A stretch of DNA of 64,000 bases from the NCBI RefSeq assembly GCF_000226565.1, contig NC_016041.1:3162001-3226000 (forward strand), read 5' to 3'. Positions 56,175-64,000 of the stretch are shown here, piece by piece. Under the pieces are notes generated by a model. That model worked only from the letters and a program-made list of their open reading frames with translations. It had not been told where the DNA came from and searched no databases. Both the position numbers and the translations under genes were made by a program. Origin of the DNA: Glaciecola nitratireducens FR1064. Lineage in GTDB: Bacteria > Pseudomonadota > Gammaproteobacteria > Enterobacterales > Alteromonadaceae. The stretch's first letter is position 1. Each line of letters opens with the position of its first letter.

Positions 56175-56202
56175 AAATGGGGGGCGTTGAAACTATTTCA
56201 AG
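56175..56202 (-). promoter_or_regulatory. Sigma-32 heat-shock promoter of hslVU
   Basis: On the minus strand CTTGAAA (56202-56196), a 13-base spacer, then CCCCATTT (56182-56175) match the sigma-32 consensus. The expected start of transcription is about 110 bases upstream of the hslV ATG. Confidence 0.8.
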
Positions 56203-56254
56203 TCCACATTTGTGACACATTGCGGACATTGCTAGTTTTATGCCGTTGTGACGC

Positions 56255-56833
56255 TTAATCCCAATTCCAAATTTGGCATCGATTAATACGGGCAGAACGT
56301 AAAGCGTGTCGATCTCGTTCGGCGTCACGCTTTGTTTCGTAGGGTCCTAAAACAACGCGAAACCAGATACCTTTTGAACCCTCGCTTTCAAGCACTTGCG
56401 ACTCTAAGCCTTGAAATGCAATTGTTGCCTTTAACTCTTCTGCTTGTGACTGTTTTCTAAATGAACCACACTGCATTAGATAGCGGCGATCTGAATTTGG
56501 TAATTCATCTACCTCAACCTCCACTGAATAAGATGGAAGTCCCTCAATAAACTCCCAATCTTCTTCTTTAAGCACAGGTAATGGATCTTTTTCATCGTTA
56601 ATTGATTTTGCAGGCGCATTTGCACTATCAACAGGTGCTTGGGCACTTTCTGAAGACTTACTCGCATCATCTCCAGTCGCATCTTTCAAGTACCACAAGC
56701 CTGCTACAAAGACGCTCACGACTAGGATAGCGAGCACAACTTTAACCCAAGCAACGGCTTGCGGGGCTTGTTTTTTCTTCCTAGGAGGCTGTTTCTTCTT
56801 TTGGCTACGCGCCACGTAATCTTTTTGCGCCAT
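56255..56833 (-). CDS. ftsN: SPOR-domain cell division protein (FtsN-like)
   Basis: A 192-residue bitopic membrane protein: a short basic cytoplasmic N-terminus (SQKKKQPPRKKKQAP), one TM helix (about 28-48, VVLAILVVSVFVAGLWYL), a flexible periplasmic linker, and a C-terminal SPOR domain (from about 115, RRYLMQCGSFRKQSQAEELK) that binds denuded peptidoglycan at the septum. It is shorter than E. coli FtsN (319). The position between priA and hslV supports FtsN. Confidence 0.88.
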   Translation of the reverse strand: MAQKDYVARSQKKKQPPRKKKQAPQAVAWVKVVLAILVVSVFVAGLWYLKDATGDDASKSSESAQAPVDSANAPAKSINDEKDPLPVLKEEDWEFIEGLPSYSVEVEVDELPNSDRRYLMQCGSFRKQSQAEELKATIAFQGLESQVLESEGSKGIWFRVVLGPYETKRDAERDRHALRSARINRCQIWNWD

Positions 56834-56920
56834 ATTTTTCTTTATTGTCTTTTTTGAGCCAGTTTCGTGCGCAGACTATACAAAATTTTGCCTAAGAAAA
56901 CGCAGGAATATTCACTTTAT

Positions 56921-59194
56921 TTAACTAAAATCGATCGGAGAAACATCTATACTCCAGCGCACCTGCCTACTCACAGGCATTTCAGATAATGCTTTGTTAG
57001 CCTGCTCAGTTGCTTGCTGTAAATACTTGCGTGAGGCTGACTGAATTATAAGCAAATTTCGATACCGCCCCTGCTTTTTCTCAATAAACGCAGGGAAAGG
57101 CCCTAACACCTTTGCATGTTTAAATTGCGTAAATAGTTCGGCACATAAGTTGAGAAAGTGTATCGATAAATATTTATGCTGCGATTCGCTGCGGATACAA
57201 ATTTGGTGTTCGTGCGGAGGCAAGGCAGCATGCTTACGTTCTAACAACGCATATCGAGCGAAATCAGAAAAACCGTTATTGATGAGATCTTGCAATAATG
57301 GGTGCTCTGGACAATGAGTTTGCAACCACATTTCACCCACTTTATCGCTTCGGCCCGCTCGTCCTGACAGCTGTGTAATCAACTGTGCAAGCTTTTCTGG
57401 CGCTCTGAAGTCTGCGCTAAAAAGAGCGCTATCAACATTTAAAATTACTACAAGTGTCACATCTGGAAAGTGATGACCTTTCGAAAGAATTTGTGTCCCA
57501 ACAAGAATTTGATATTTTTTCTGATTAATCTCTTTTAATAACTTGCTCAACTTTCCCTTACCACGCACCGTATCGCTATCAACCCGCACGGTCGAATAAT
57601 CTGGAAATAATGTTTCTAAACCTTGCTGGAGTTGCTCAGTGCCAATACCAAACGTATCTAATTCATTGTGGCCGCACTCAGCACAGGCTTTGGGTAACGC
57701 TCGAATATCGGCACAGCGGTGACACTGTAAATTATTCGCACTTTTATGCACCGTCATTGGATTGTCGCAGCGCGTGCATTGCTCGACGTGACCGCACTGA
57801 TGACAGAGTAATGCAGGCGCATAACCTCGCCGATTAACAAACACCATCACTTGATTACCTGCAGCCAACTGTATCTGCATCTTTTCGAGCATGCCTTGTG
57901 CAATCCCAAACTGCATAGGCTGACCTTTTATATTCATTAAGCGCTGCGCTGGCATTGCAGCGCTGCCCGCTCGATTGGGCAATAGGATATGTCGATACTT
58001 TTTTTCTAAAGCATTGTGCAAGCTTTCCAGCGAAGGCGTTGCACTTCCCAACACTAGTGGAATATTAAGCTGCTTAGCACGATAAACAGCAATGTCCCGC
58101 GCGTGATACTTCAGATTGTCTTGTTGTTTAAATGATTCATCATGCTCTTCGTCTACGATAATCATCCCTGGATTTTTCATTTCGGTAAAAATGGAAGACC
58201 GTGTACCGATTATGATGCCAAGGCTGCCATCTTTCGCCTGTTGCCAAACTTGCAGACGCTCCGTGTCATTCAGATTAGAGTGCAAGGTACCCACTCTAAT
58301 CCCGAAGCGTTTTTCAAAACGCCCAACGGTTTGTGGCGTTAGACCAATTTCAGGCACTAAAATAAGCACCTGTTTACCCGCTGCCAGTAAGGGCTCTATA
58401 ATTTGCAGATAGACTTCCGTTTTACCGCTGCCTGTCACACCTTCGATCAGCATGGTGTCAAACCCACTAGCAAGATTAATGGTGGAAATTGCCATTGCTT
58501 GCTCAACATTAGGGAGTGGCTTCTCAGATATCGTGAGTTGCGTTGTCCACTCTTCGGGCTTTTCCACAACGTCGACCTTTTCAATCAGTTGCTTTTCAGT
58601 GAGCGCTTTAACTATCGCTGGCGTAAACTCTTGTTTTATAGCCGATAGTGGTTGCCGCCCTTTCTCAAGCAAGCGGTACAAATCAAATTGCTTCACTGAA
58701 CGCGCAAGTAAATCATCGACGTCAGACTGCGCTGCACTGTCTGCATCGAGTTGTAAATAAGGCTGGGTAGCAACAGCTGCTCTCGTTTTGCCACTTTGCT
58801 GTTTTCGCAGTGCTGCTGGCAGCAGGGTCTGTAATACTTCACCAATGGGGTGATGATAATAGTCACTCATCCATTTGCCTAGGGTTAGCATCTGTTGAGA
58901 ACAAACGGGCGCAATATCCAGTATCTCAATCACCGACTTAAGTTTCGAGGTTTCGTAATCAGATTCGACATTCACACGCACAACGATACCCACGCATTTA
59001 CGTGGACCGAATGGCACAAGCACACGACAACCAATTAAATCGACATTAACTGTATCGCCCAAGTCTGCCTTCACAAGCAGCGGGTCACTCTGCAATACTT
59101 CACTCATCGCAGATCCGGCTGCTGCAGGAGTATGAATTTTATAATCGAATAATTGTGGCATAGGAACCGCAATGGCCACTTGAATAACTTGCAA
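56921..59194 (-). CDS. priA: Primosomal replication restart helicase PriA
   Basis: A 757-residue superfamily 2 helicase that reloads the replisome at stalled forks. Helicase motifs are in order: Walker A in LIEGVTGSGKTEVYL, DEEH in IIVDEEHDESFKQQ, SATPSLES, and SGRAGRSDKVG. The cysteine pairs CHQCGHVEQCTRC and CHRCADIRALPKACAECGH bind two zincs. Length is close to E. coli PriA (732). It is divergent from rpmE, as in E. coli. Confidence 0.96.
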   Translation of the reverse strand: MQVIQVAIAVPMPQLFDYKIHTPAAAGSAMSEVLQSDPLLVKADLGDTVNVDLIGCRVLVPFGPRKCVGIVVRVNVESDYETSKLKSVIEILDIAPVCSQQMLTLGKWMSDYYHHPIGEVLQTLLPAALRKQQSGKTRAAVATQPYLQLDADSAAQSDVDDLLARSVKQFDLYRLLEKGRQPLSAIKQEFTPAIVKALTEKQLIEKVDVVEKPEEWTTQLTISEKPLPNVEQAMAISTINLASGFDTMLIEGVTGSGKTEVYLQIIEPLLAAGKQVLILVPEIGLTPQTVGRFEKRFGIRVGTLHSNLNDTERLQVWQQAKDGSLGIIIGTRSSIFTEMKNPGMIIVDEEHDESFKQQDNLKYHARDIAVYRAKQLNIPLVLGSATPSLESLHNALEKKYRHILLPNRAGSAAMPAQRLMNIKGQPMQFGIAQGMLEKMQIQLAAGNQVMVFVNRRGYAPALLCHQCGHVEQCTRCDNPMTVHKSANNLQCHRCADIRALPKACAECGHNELDTFGIGTEQLQQGLETLFPDYSTVRVDSDTVRGKGKLSKLLKEINQKKYQILVGTQILSKGHHFPDVTLVVILNVDSALFSADFRAPEKLAQLITQLSGRAGRSDKVGEMWLQTHCPEHPLLQDLINNGFSDFARYALLERKHAALPPHEHQICIRSESQHKYLSIHFLNLCAELFTQFKHAKVLGPFPAFIEKKQGRYRNLLIIQSASRKYLQQATEQANKALSEMPVSRQVRWSIDVSPIDFS

Positions 59195-59621
59195 TGAAAC
59201 CTCTTTTCTTTAATGTTGTTAAGCTCACTCGCCCTTTATTTAGGCGATTTTACCGAAGCGTTTTTTACTAATCTTTTGTTTAGCGAAAGAAGATGCTTTA
59301 TATGCCTCATGATATCAATCTTTTGCAAAGCATCTACGAGATATTTCACAAATGCGTCGCTTGCACCCAAACTTCGCCTACTCATTTACGCACGTTATAC
59401 TGCTAATTACACTGGCACCAGTGCCCCGATATTCAAAACATCCTATTTCTACGTGTTTTTATGCCTTGTCTTAATAGTTATTTCTTGATTAAGGGCCTCA
59501 ACTCCATTATTATGCGCGTCCAAATTTCTGTAGTTGAAAACTCAGCTGCTTTTTAATTAATTTCGTTTGGTGTGCAACTTCGGGTTGTATAGCGAGACGG
59601 CCTAAAAAATAAGGTATCCCA
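59195..59621. other. Gene-free divergent region between priA and rpmE
   Basis: About 430 bases. One 91-codon frame (59213-59488) is hydrophobic and cysteine-rich without a ribosome-binding site, so I leave it out. The rpmE promoter and leader must be here; a small GC hairpin near 59572-59590 (GCAAC/GTTGT) is weak. Confidence 0.4.
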
Positions 59622-59834
59622 ATGAAAGACGGTATTCATCCTAAGTATAACGAAATCAAAGCAACATGTTCATGCGGTAACGTAATGGACATTCGCTCTA
59701 CACTTGATAAAGACATCAACTTGGATGTATGTTCATCATGCCATCCATTCTACACAGGTAAGCAACGTAACGTTGACACCGGTGGTCGTGTTGATAAATT
59801 CAAGAAGCGTTTTGGTGGAATTAAAGCGAAGTAA
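59622..59834 (+). CDS. rpmE: 50S ribosomal protein L31
   Basis: A 70-residue ribosomal protein, same length as E. coli L31. It is the zinc-binding (C+) form: cysteines at 16, 18, 37 and 40 in TCSCGN and [11 protein letters not shown]. The C-terminal [12 protein letters not shown] segment is typical. AAGGTA precedes the ATG. A strong terminator follows. Confidence 0.97.
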   Translation: MKDGIHPKYNEIKATCSCGNVMDIRSTLDKDINLDVCSSCHPFYTGKQRNVDTGGRVDKFKKRFGGIKAK

Positions 59835-59871
59835 GTTCTTACCGAACGAGCTTTGTTTGTCAGAACAATTT

Positions 59872-59898
59872 AAAAAGAGCGCAATGCGCTCTTTTTTT
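59872..59898 (+). terminator. Rho-independent terminator of rpmE
   Basis: AAAAAGAGCGC (59872-59882) and GCGCTCTTTTT (59886-59896) form a perfect 11-bp stem with a 3-base loop and a T run to 59898. Confidence 0.95.
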
Positions 59899-60197
59899 AT
59901 GCCCATTTATTAGCGAGTAACAACTATACAAAAATCCATATAACAAGAGCTTACCTCATAAATACTCATTATAAGCCTCGGATTATAATGCTGAGTAAAG
60001 ACAATATTACTTACATAAAATCATGGTCTTACCAGTGCTTATTTAATCACACATAGTGCTTTTTGAATTCTTCATTATTAATAGATATGTGCTACATTTG
60101 TATGGCATTCGATATTTCGTCACACTTTGCTTGTAAGTCACTTTGAAAACTTACCAAAAACAGTATCACATACATATTCGTAAGGACCCTGATCAAT
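59899..60197. other. Gene-free stretch before the malic enzyme gene
   Basis: About 300 AT-rich bases with no ORF, no dispersed element and no clear operator; presumably the malic enzyme promoter and leader. GTAAGGACC is the only ribosome-binding candidate. Confidence 0.4.
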
Positions 60198-61448
60198 ATG
60201 CCAGATTTTCGCCAACAAGCGCTCGATTATCATGAATTCCCCAAGCCCGGTAAGATTAGCGTTGAGCTAAGCACTCCTGCCGATACGGTTACTGACCTCG
60301 CACTCGCCTATAGCCCTGGTGTAGCGGAGCCAGTGCGTGAAATTGCTGCCGATCCGAATGCGGCTTACCGATATACCGCAAAGGGAAACTTAGTTGCAGT
60401 TATTACAAATGGTACTGCAATTCTCGGTTTGGGTAACTTAGGACCTCTCGCGTCAAAACCAGTCATGGAAGGTAAGGCGTTGTTATTTAAACACTTTGCT
60501 GGATTAGATTCGATTGATATTGAAGTAAAACATCGTACAACTGAAGAGTTCATCAACACCGTTGCTAATATCGCTGACACCTTTGGTGGAATTAATTTGG
60601 AAGACATTAAAGCTCCAGAGTGTTTTGAAATAGAACAAGAGTTGATCAAACGTTGTAAAATTCCAGTTTTTCATGATGATCAGCACGGAACCGCAATTGT
60701 GACAGCGGCTGGCATGCTGAACGCACTTGAAATCCAAGGTAAAAAAATAGATGAAGCTATCTTTGTTTGCTTGGGCGCTGGAGCTGCTGCTGTTGCATGT
60801 ATGGAGTTACTGATAAAGTGTGGTGCCATGCGTGAAAAAATCTATATGCTCGATCGCAAAGGCGTTATCCATACAAGACGAGAAGAGTTAACCCCACACA
60901 AGGCACTATTTGCGAACAATACTGACAAACGCACTTTAGATGACGTGCTTGAAGGGGCTGATGTTTTCTTAGGGTTAAGCGGCCCTGACCTTCTACCCCC
61001 TGAAGCTTTAAAACTAATGGCGCCAAGACCTGTTGTATTTGCGTGTTCAAATCCTGACCCTGAAATAAAACCCGATTTAGCGCATGCTGTTCGTGACGAC
61101 CTAATTATGGCAACCGGTCGTTCTGACTACCCAAATCAGGTTAATAACGTCCTCTGCTTCCCCTTCATTTTTAGAGGCGCTTTAGATGTAAGAGCATCGG
61201 TCATTAATGATGAAATGAAAGTGGCGGCTGTAGAGGCTTTAAGAAGTATTTCTAAAGAGCCAGTGCCTGAGAAGGTGCTGATTGCCAGCCAGACTAAATC
61301 TCTAAGTTTCGGCAAAGACTATATTATCCCTAAGCCAATGGATCCTAGATTGTGTAAACGCATCGCCACTGCCGTTGCTAAAGCAGCTATTGCCTCTGGT
61401 GTTGCTAAAATCGAGACTATTCCGGATGATTATTTAGATAGTTTCTAA
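60198..61448 (+). CDS. Malic enzyme (oxaloacetate-decarboxylating malate dehydrogenase)
   Basis: A 416-residue enzyme converting malate to pyruvate and CO2 with NAD(P)+ reduction. The N-terminal region has SPGVAEPVREIAADP and the catalytic VITNGTAILGLGNLGP. The metal-binding LEDIKAPECFEIE and FHDDQHGTAIV follow, and the nucleotide-binding CLGAGAAAVA closes the core. It lacks the C-terminal phosphotransacetylase-like domain of MaeB (759 residues), so it is the short form. A bidirectional terminator separates it from ahpF. Confidence 0.94.
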   Translation: MPDFRQQALDYHEFPKPGKISVELSTPADTVTDLALAYSPGVAEPVREIAADPNAAYRYTAKGNLVAVITNGTAILGLGNLGPLASKPVMEGKALLFKHFAGLDSIDIEVKHRTTEEFINTVANIADTFGGINLEDIKAPECFEIEQELIKRCKIPVFHDDQHGTAIVTAAGMLNALEIQGKKIDEAIFVCLGAGAAAVACMELLIKCGAMREKIYMLDRKGVIHTRREELTPHKALFANNTDKRTLDDVLEGADVFLGLSGPDLLPPEALKLMAPRPVVFACSNPDPEIKPDLAHAVRDDLIMATGRSDYPNQVNNVLCFPFIFRGALDVRASVINDEMKVAAVEALRSISKEPVPEKVLIASQTKSLSFGKDYIIPKPMDPRLCKRIATAVAKAAIASGVAKIETIPDDYLDSF

Positions 61449-61477
61449 ATAGACCGTCATTGCATCATTGCAAAATT

Positions 61478-61512
61478 AAAAAGGGCGCTTCATTGTTTGA
61501 AGCGCCCTTTTT
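61478..61512. terminator. Bidirectional terminator between malic enzyme and ahpF
   Basis: AAAAAGGGCGCTTCA (61478-61492) pairs perfectly with TGAAGCGCCCTTTTT (61498-61512), 5-base loop. The A and T runs on each side allow it to serve both convergent genes. Confidence 0.95.
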
Positions 61513-61556
61513 CTATCTCAGCGAGTTTAATAGCTTAGTATTAACTTCACTTTTTA

Positions 61557-63146
61557 TTATGCAGCTACAGATTCTTCTTTCTTAACTGGTTTACTCATTA
61601 AGATATAATCATAAGCAGCCAGTGACGCTTTTGCGCCTTCGCCCATCGCAATTACGATTTGCTTATAAGGAACGGTTGTTACGTCACCGCAAGCGTATAT
61701 ACCTGCTTCGCTTGTTTGACCTTTCTCATTAATAATAACTTCACCATGTTTAGTGAGGTCGACCACGCCCTTCAACACCGTGCTGTTTGGCACTAGACCA
61801 ATTTGCACGAATACACCTTGAAGCGTTAATTTATGAGCTTCATTAGTGGCTCGGTCTGTATATTCAATGGCATTAACTTTACCATCTTGAGCATGAATTT
61901 CTTTGGTCGCCGCGTTTTTGATAACTTTGATATTATCTCGCGCGTTGATTTGGTCAATTAGCACTTGGTCTGCTTTCAGTTCAGGTAAAAACTCAAATAC
62001 AGTGACAGACTTAACGATGCCAGCCAAATCTAGCGCAGCTTCAACGCCCGAGTTCCCACCGCCTATCACAGCAACGTCCTTACCCTTGTAAAAAGGCCCA
62101 TCGCAGTGCGGGCAGTATGCCACACCGTTACCGATATTTTCTTTCTCACCCGGAACGCCTAGCTCTCTCCAATTCGCACCAGTCGCGATGATAATCGTTT
62201 TAGTTTCAATCACTTCACCTGACGTCAGGGTCAAGGTTTTGATGTCACCTTTCTCAATTTTGTCCACACGTAAATGCTCACGGACGGTGACTTCATGAGC
62301 TTTCAAATGCTCCACTAATGAAGTGGTTAACTGTGGACCCGTTGTTTTTGTGACTGAAATTAAGTTTTCAATACCCATAGTATCTTTAACCTGTCCACCA
62401 AAACGATCTGCAACGATTGTCACTTTTAAACCTTTTCGCGCCGAATATATTGCAGCTGCAACGCCAGCAGGACCACCGCCAATAATCGTAACGTCTTGCA
62501 TCGGAAGTTGCTCAGCAGCGTCGTTAGCCTCCAACATTTCGGGTTGTGCTTCTGTCAACTTATCAATTAATTTTGCTGTATCTATTTGACCCGTCGCAAA
62601 TACTTTGCCGTTCATAAATACCGTCGGCACGCCTTGAATACCATTTTCTTCAACTAGATCTGGGTAAACGCTTCCATCGATCATTTCAGCTTCAATATTA
62701 TCGTTCAATAAAGCAAACTGATTCATTGCTTGGACGACGTCAGGACATGCGTGACAGCTTAAGCTAACGTATACCTGAAATTTAAGTGGTTTCGTTACCT
62801 TCTTGATCATATTCTGAATGCTTTCATTCAACTTGAGCTTCACGCCACCGGCTTGAAGTACCGCTAACACAAATGAGTTGAACTCATGTCCGCCTGGTAC
62901 GCCAGAAAATGTAATACCGCTTGGCTTTCCGTTCACTTCTAAACCGAAGCTAACTGGGCTACGCAGACGAGCAGAGTCGTCACGCTCTTCAAGCGTAATT
63001 TTGTCTGAAATTGAAGAAAACTGAGTCAGCATTTCTTTCAGTTCAGCACGCTTTTCATGCTCTCCGGTTTGTAATACCAGGGTAACTGCATGTTTCATGT
63101 CTGCTGTATATTGCGCTAAAGCTTTTAAAATATCTGTTGTTAACAT
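61557..63146 (-). CDS. ahpF: Alkyl hydroperoxide reductase subunit F
   Basis: A 529-residue flavoprotein that transfers electrons from NADH to AhpC. The N-terminal tandem thioredoxin folds carry CxxC in [15 protein letters not shown]. The FAD motif [17 protein letters not shown] follows at about 215. The second redox CxxC is in [12 protein letters not shown] and the NAD motif is [15 protein letters not shown]. The length suits AhpF (521 in E. coli). It lies downstream of ahpC with a 305-base gap containing an ahpC terminator. Confidence 0.96.
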   Translation of the reverse strand: MLTTDILKALAQYTADMKHAVTLVLQTGEHEKRAELKEMLTQFSSISDKITLEERDDSARLRSPVSFGLEVNGKPSGITFSGVPGGHEFNSFVLAVLQAGGVKLKLNESIQNMIKKVTKPLKFQVYVSLSCHACPDVVQAMNQFALLNDNIEAEMIDGSVYPDLVEENGIQGVPTVFMNGKVFATGQIDTAKLIDKLTEAQPEMLEANDAAEQLPMQDVTIIGGGPAGVAAAIYSARKGLKVTIVADRFGGQVKDTMGIENLISVTKTTGPQLTTSLVEHLKAHEVTVREHLRVDKIEKGDIKTLTLTSGEVIETKTIIIATGANWRELGVPGEKENIGNGVAYCPHCDGPFYKGKDVAVIGGGNSGVEAALDLAGIVKSVTVFEFLPELKADQVLIDQINARDNIKVIKNAATKEIHAQDGKVNAIEYTDRATNEAHKLTLQGVFVQIGLVPNSTVLKGVVDLTKHGEVIINEKGQTSEAGIYACGDVTTVPYKQIVIAMGEGAKASLAAYDYILMSKPVKKEESVAA

Positions 63147-63451
63147 TGTTAGTTCCTTTCACTTTAATTGGGTTTCAGCAAAGGGTTTCACCATTTACTT
63201 ATAAGTTGTTTCATCAAAAAAAGACCGAAATAAAGCCGACTCAATGAATTTGAGCCTTGTATCAGCTATTTGGTATTTATCTAAATAAAGGGTGAAAGCC
63301 TTTGCTCTCAAGTTCTTTCTATCAATCTTTCGCTTTTTAGCATGTTGTCATCTCTAAAAGCAGTCTGTGCCGCGCTTTATGTTTATTTGTCGCGCCGCGC
63401 TTTGAAAATATTGGGGAGCGAGTGCTCCCCAATCATACTTGCTAACTGAGT
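63147..63451. other. Gap between ahpC and ahpF
   Basis: About 305 bases. It holds the ahpC terminator at 63411-63432; the rest is AT-rich and probably contains the ahpF promoter. I could not identify a clear regulator site. Confidence 0.45.
63411..63432 (-). terminator. Terminator of ahpC
   Basis: TTGGGGAGC (63411-63419) and GCTCCCCAA (63424-63432) form a perfect 9-bp stem with a 4-base loop. It sits 20 bases past the ahpC stop, with ATATTTT following on the minus strand. Confidence 0.85.
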
Positions 63452-64000
63452 TTAGATCTTACCAACAAGATCAAGACTTGGTGTTAACGTTGCTTGGCCT
63501 TGTTCCCATGCTGCTGGGCAAACTTCACCGTCATTGTTCGCAACATATTGTGCTGCTTTGACTTTACGTACCATGTCAGCTGCTGAACGACCGATACCTA
63601 GGTCATGAACTTCTTCAACTTTGATGATACCTTCAGGGTTCGCTAAGAATGTACCGCGCAATGCACGACCGTCTTCTTCAATCATAATGTCGAACGCGCG
63701 AGTCAGAGCGCCTGTCGAGTCAGCTAGCATTGGATACTTGATTTTGCCAATCGCTTCGCTTGTGTCGTGCCATGCTTTATGTACAAAGTGTGAGTCAGTT
63801 GATACAGAGTAAACTTCAACACCAAGACCTAATAGCTCTTCATGCTTTTTAGCCATATCTTCTAATTCAGTTGGACATACGAAAGTGAAATCGGCCGGAT
63901 AGAATACAAAGATAGACCACTTGCCTTTTACATCTTCGCTAGTAATAGTTTTGAACTCACCATCGTGGAAAGCTTCTACTTTAAAATCAGGGATTGATTT
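63452..64000 (-). CDS. ahpC: Alkyl hydroperoxide reductase subunit C, cut by the window end
   Basis: A typical 2-Cys peroxiredoxin. The frame is open to the right edge, so the true start lies outside; the ATG at 63856 is internal. The peroxidatic cysteine is in FYPADFTFVCPTELEDMA and the resolving cysteine in NDGEVCPAAWEQGQ. About 182 of roughly 187 residues are present. It reduces peroxides and is recycled by AhpF, encoded downstream. Confidence 0.96.
   Translation of the reverse strand, partial: KSIPDFKVEAFHDGEFKTITSEDVKGKWSIFVFYPADFTFVCPTELEDMAKKHEELLGLGVEVYSVSTDSHFVHKAWHDTSEAIGKIKYPMLADSTGALTRAFDIMIEEDGRALRGTFLANPEGIIKVEEVHDLGIGRSAADMVRKVKAAQYVANNDGEVCPAAWEQGQATLTPSLDLVGKI

Noticed and set aside
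59213-59488. 91-codon frame between priA and rpmE
   Set aside because: No ribosome-binding site, cysteine- and phenylalanine-rich low-quality composition, and it occupies a promoter region.

Overview
The window reads as chromosome from a marine gammaproteobacterium, most likely an Alteromonadales relative (Alteromonadaceae or Colwelliaceae; inference). It is AT-rich. The evidence is the enterobacterial-type gene orders nudF-yqiB-yqiA-parE beside tolC and hslVU-ftsN-like-priA-rpmE, beta-lysylated EF-P with epmA and epmB, TamA/TamB, a PrsT-type TPR protein of PEP-CTERM systems and a PBPRA1643-type SEC-C protein. No rRNA, tRNA, CRISPR or prophage was seen.

Layout. 0-6 kb: aldehyde dehydrogenase, CDF metal efflux, rsuA, 1-Cys peroxiredoxin, a periplasmic haem protein and a DUF2202 lipoprotein. 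6-17.2 kb, minus strand: a formate-dehydrogenase module (molybdopterin subunit plus two hydrogenase/sulfite-reductase-like electron-transfer subunits), then a compact operon of acetyl-CoA synthetase, E1 alpha, E1 beta, E2, acyl carrier protein and a formate/nitrite channel. Near-perfect FNR/Anr boxes precede both transcription units, suggesting one oxygen-controlled C1/C2 module. 17.5-29.5 kb: small genes, the EF-P cluster, a RAYT-like HUH transposase, parE, yqiA, yqiB and nudF. 29.6-43.2 kb: tolC, an ion channel with a calcium-like filter, prsT, a DEAD-box helicase, cysG, a transglutaminase-like protein and a beta-propeller/amidohydrolase fusion. 43.6-54 kb: an HlyD + C39-peptidase ABC exporter + small LuxR-type regulator, then tamB (frameshifted) and tamA (probable AUU start), then a 64-residue double-glycine peptide gene that could be the exporter's cargo. 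54-64 kb: housekeeping genes hslUV, an ftsN-like gene, priA, rpmE, malic enzyme, ahpF and ahpC (cut by the window end).

The most unusual signal is a dispersed short element with core GGTGTGTC / GACACACC. By eye I count 30 exact copies, where about 2 are expected by chance. They occur singly, in tandem (23-, 37- and 58-base periods), as inverted pairs (up to 20-base perfect arms) and inside genes, where they usually read K-D-T-P. Seventeen of the 30 lie within about 5 kb of the RAYT-like transposase gene, and the densest array is its own upstream region. I propose a transposase-associated short interspersed element that tolerates or exploits in-frame insertion into host proteins. A DNA-uptake-signal role is the main alternative.
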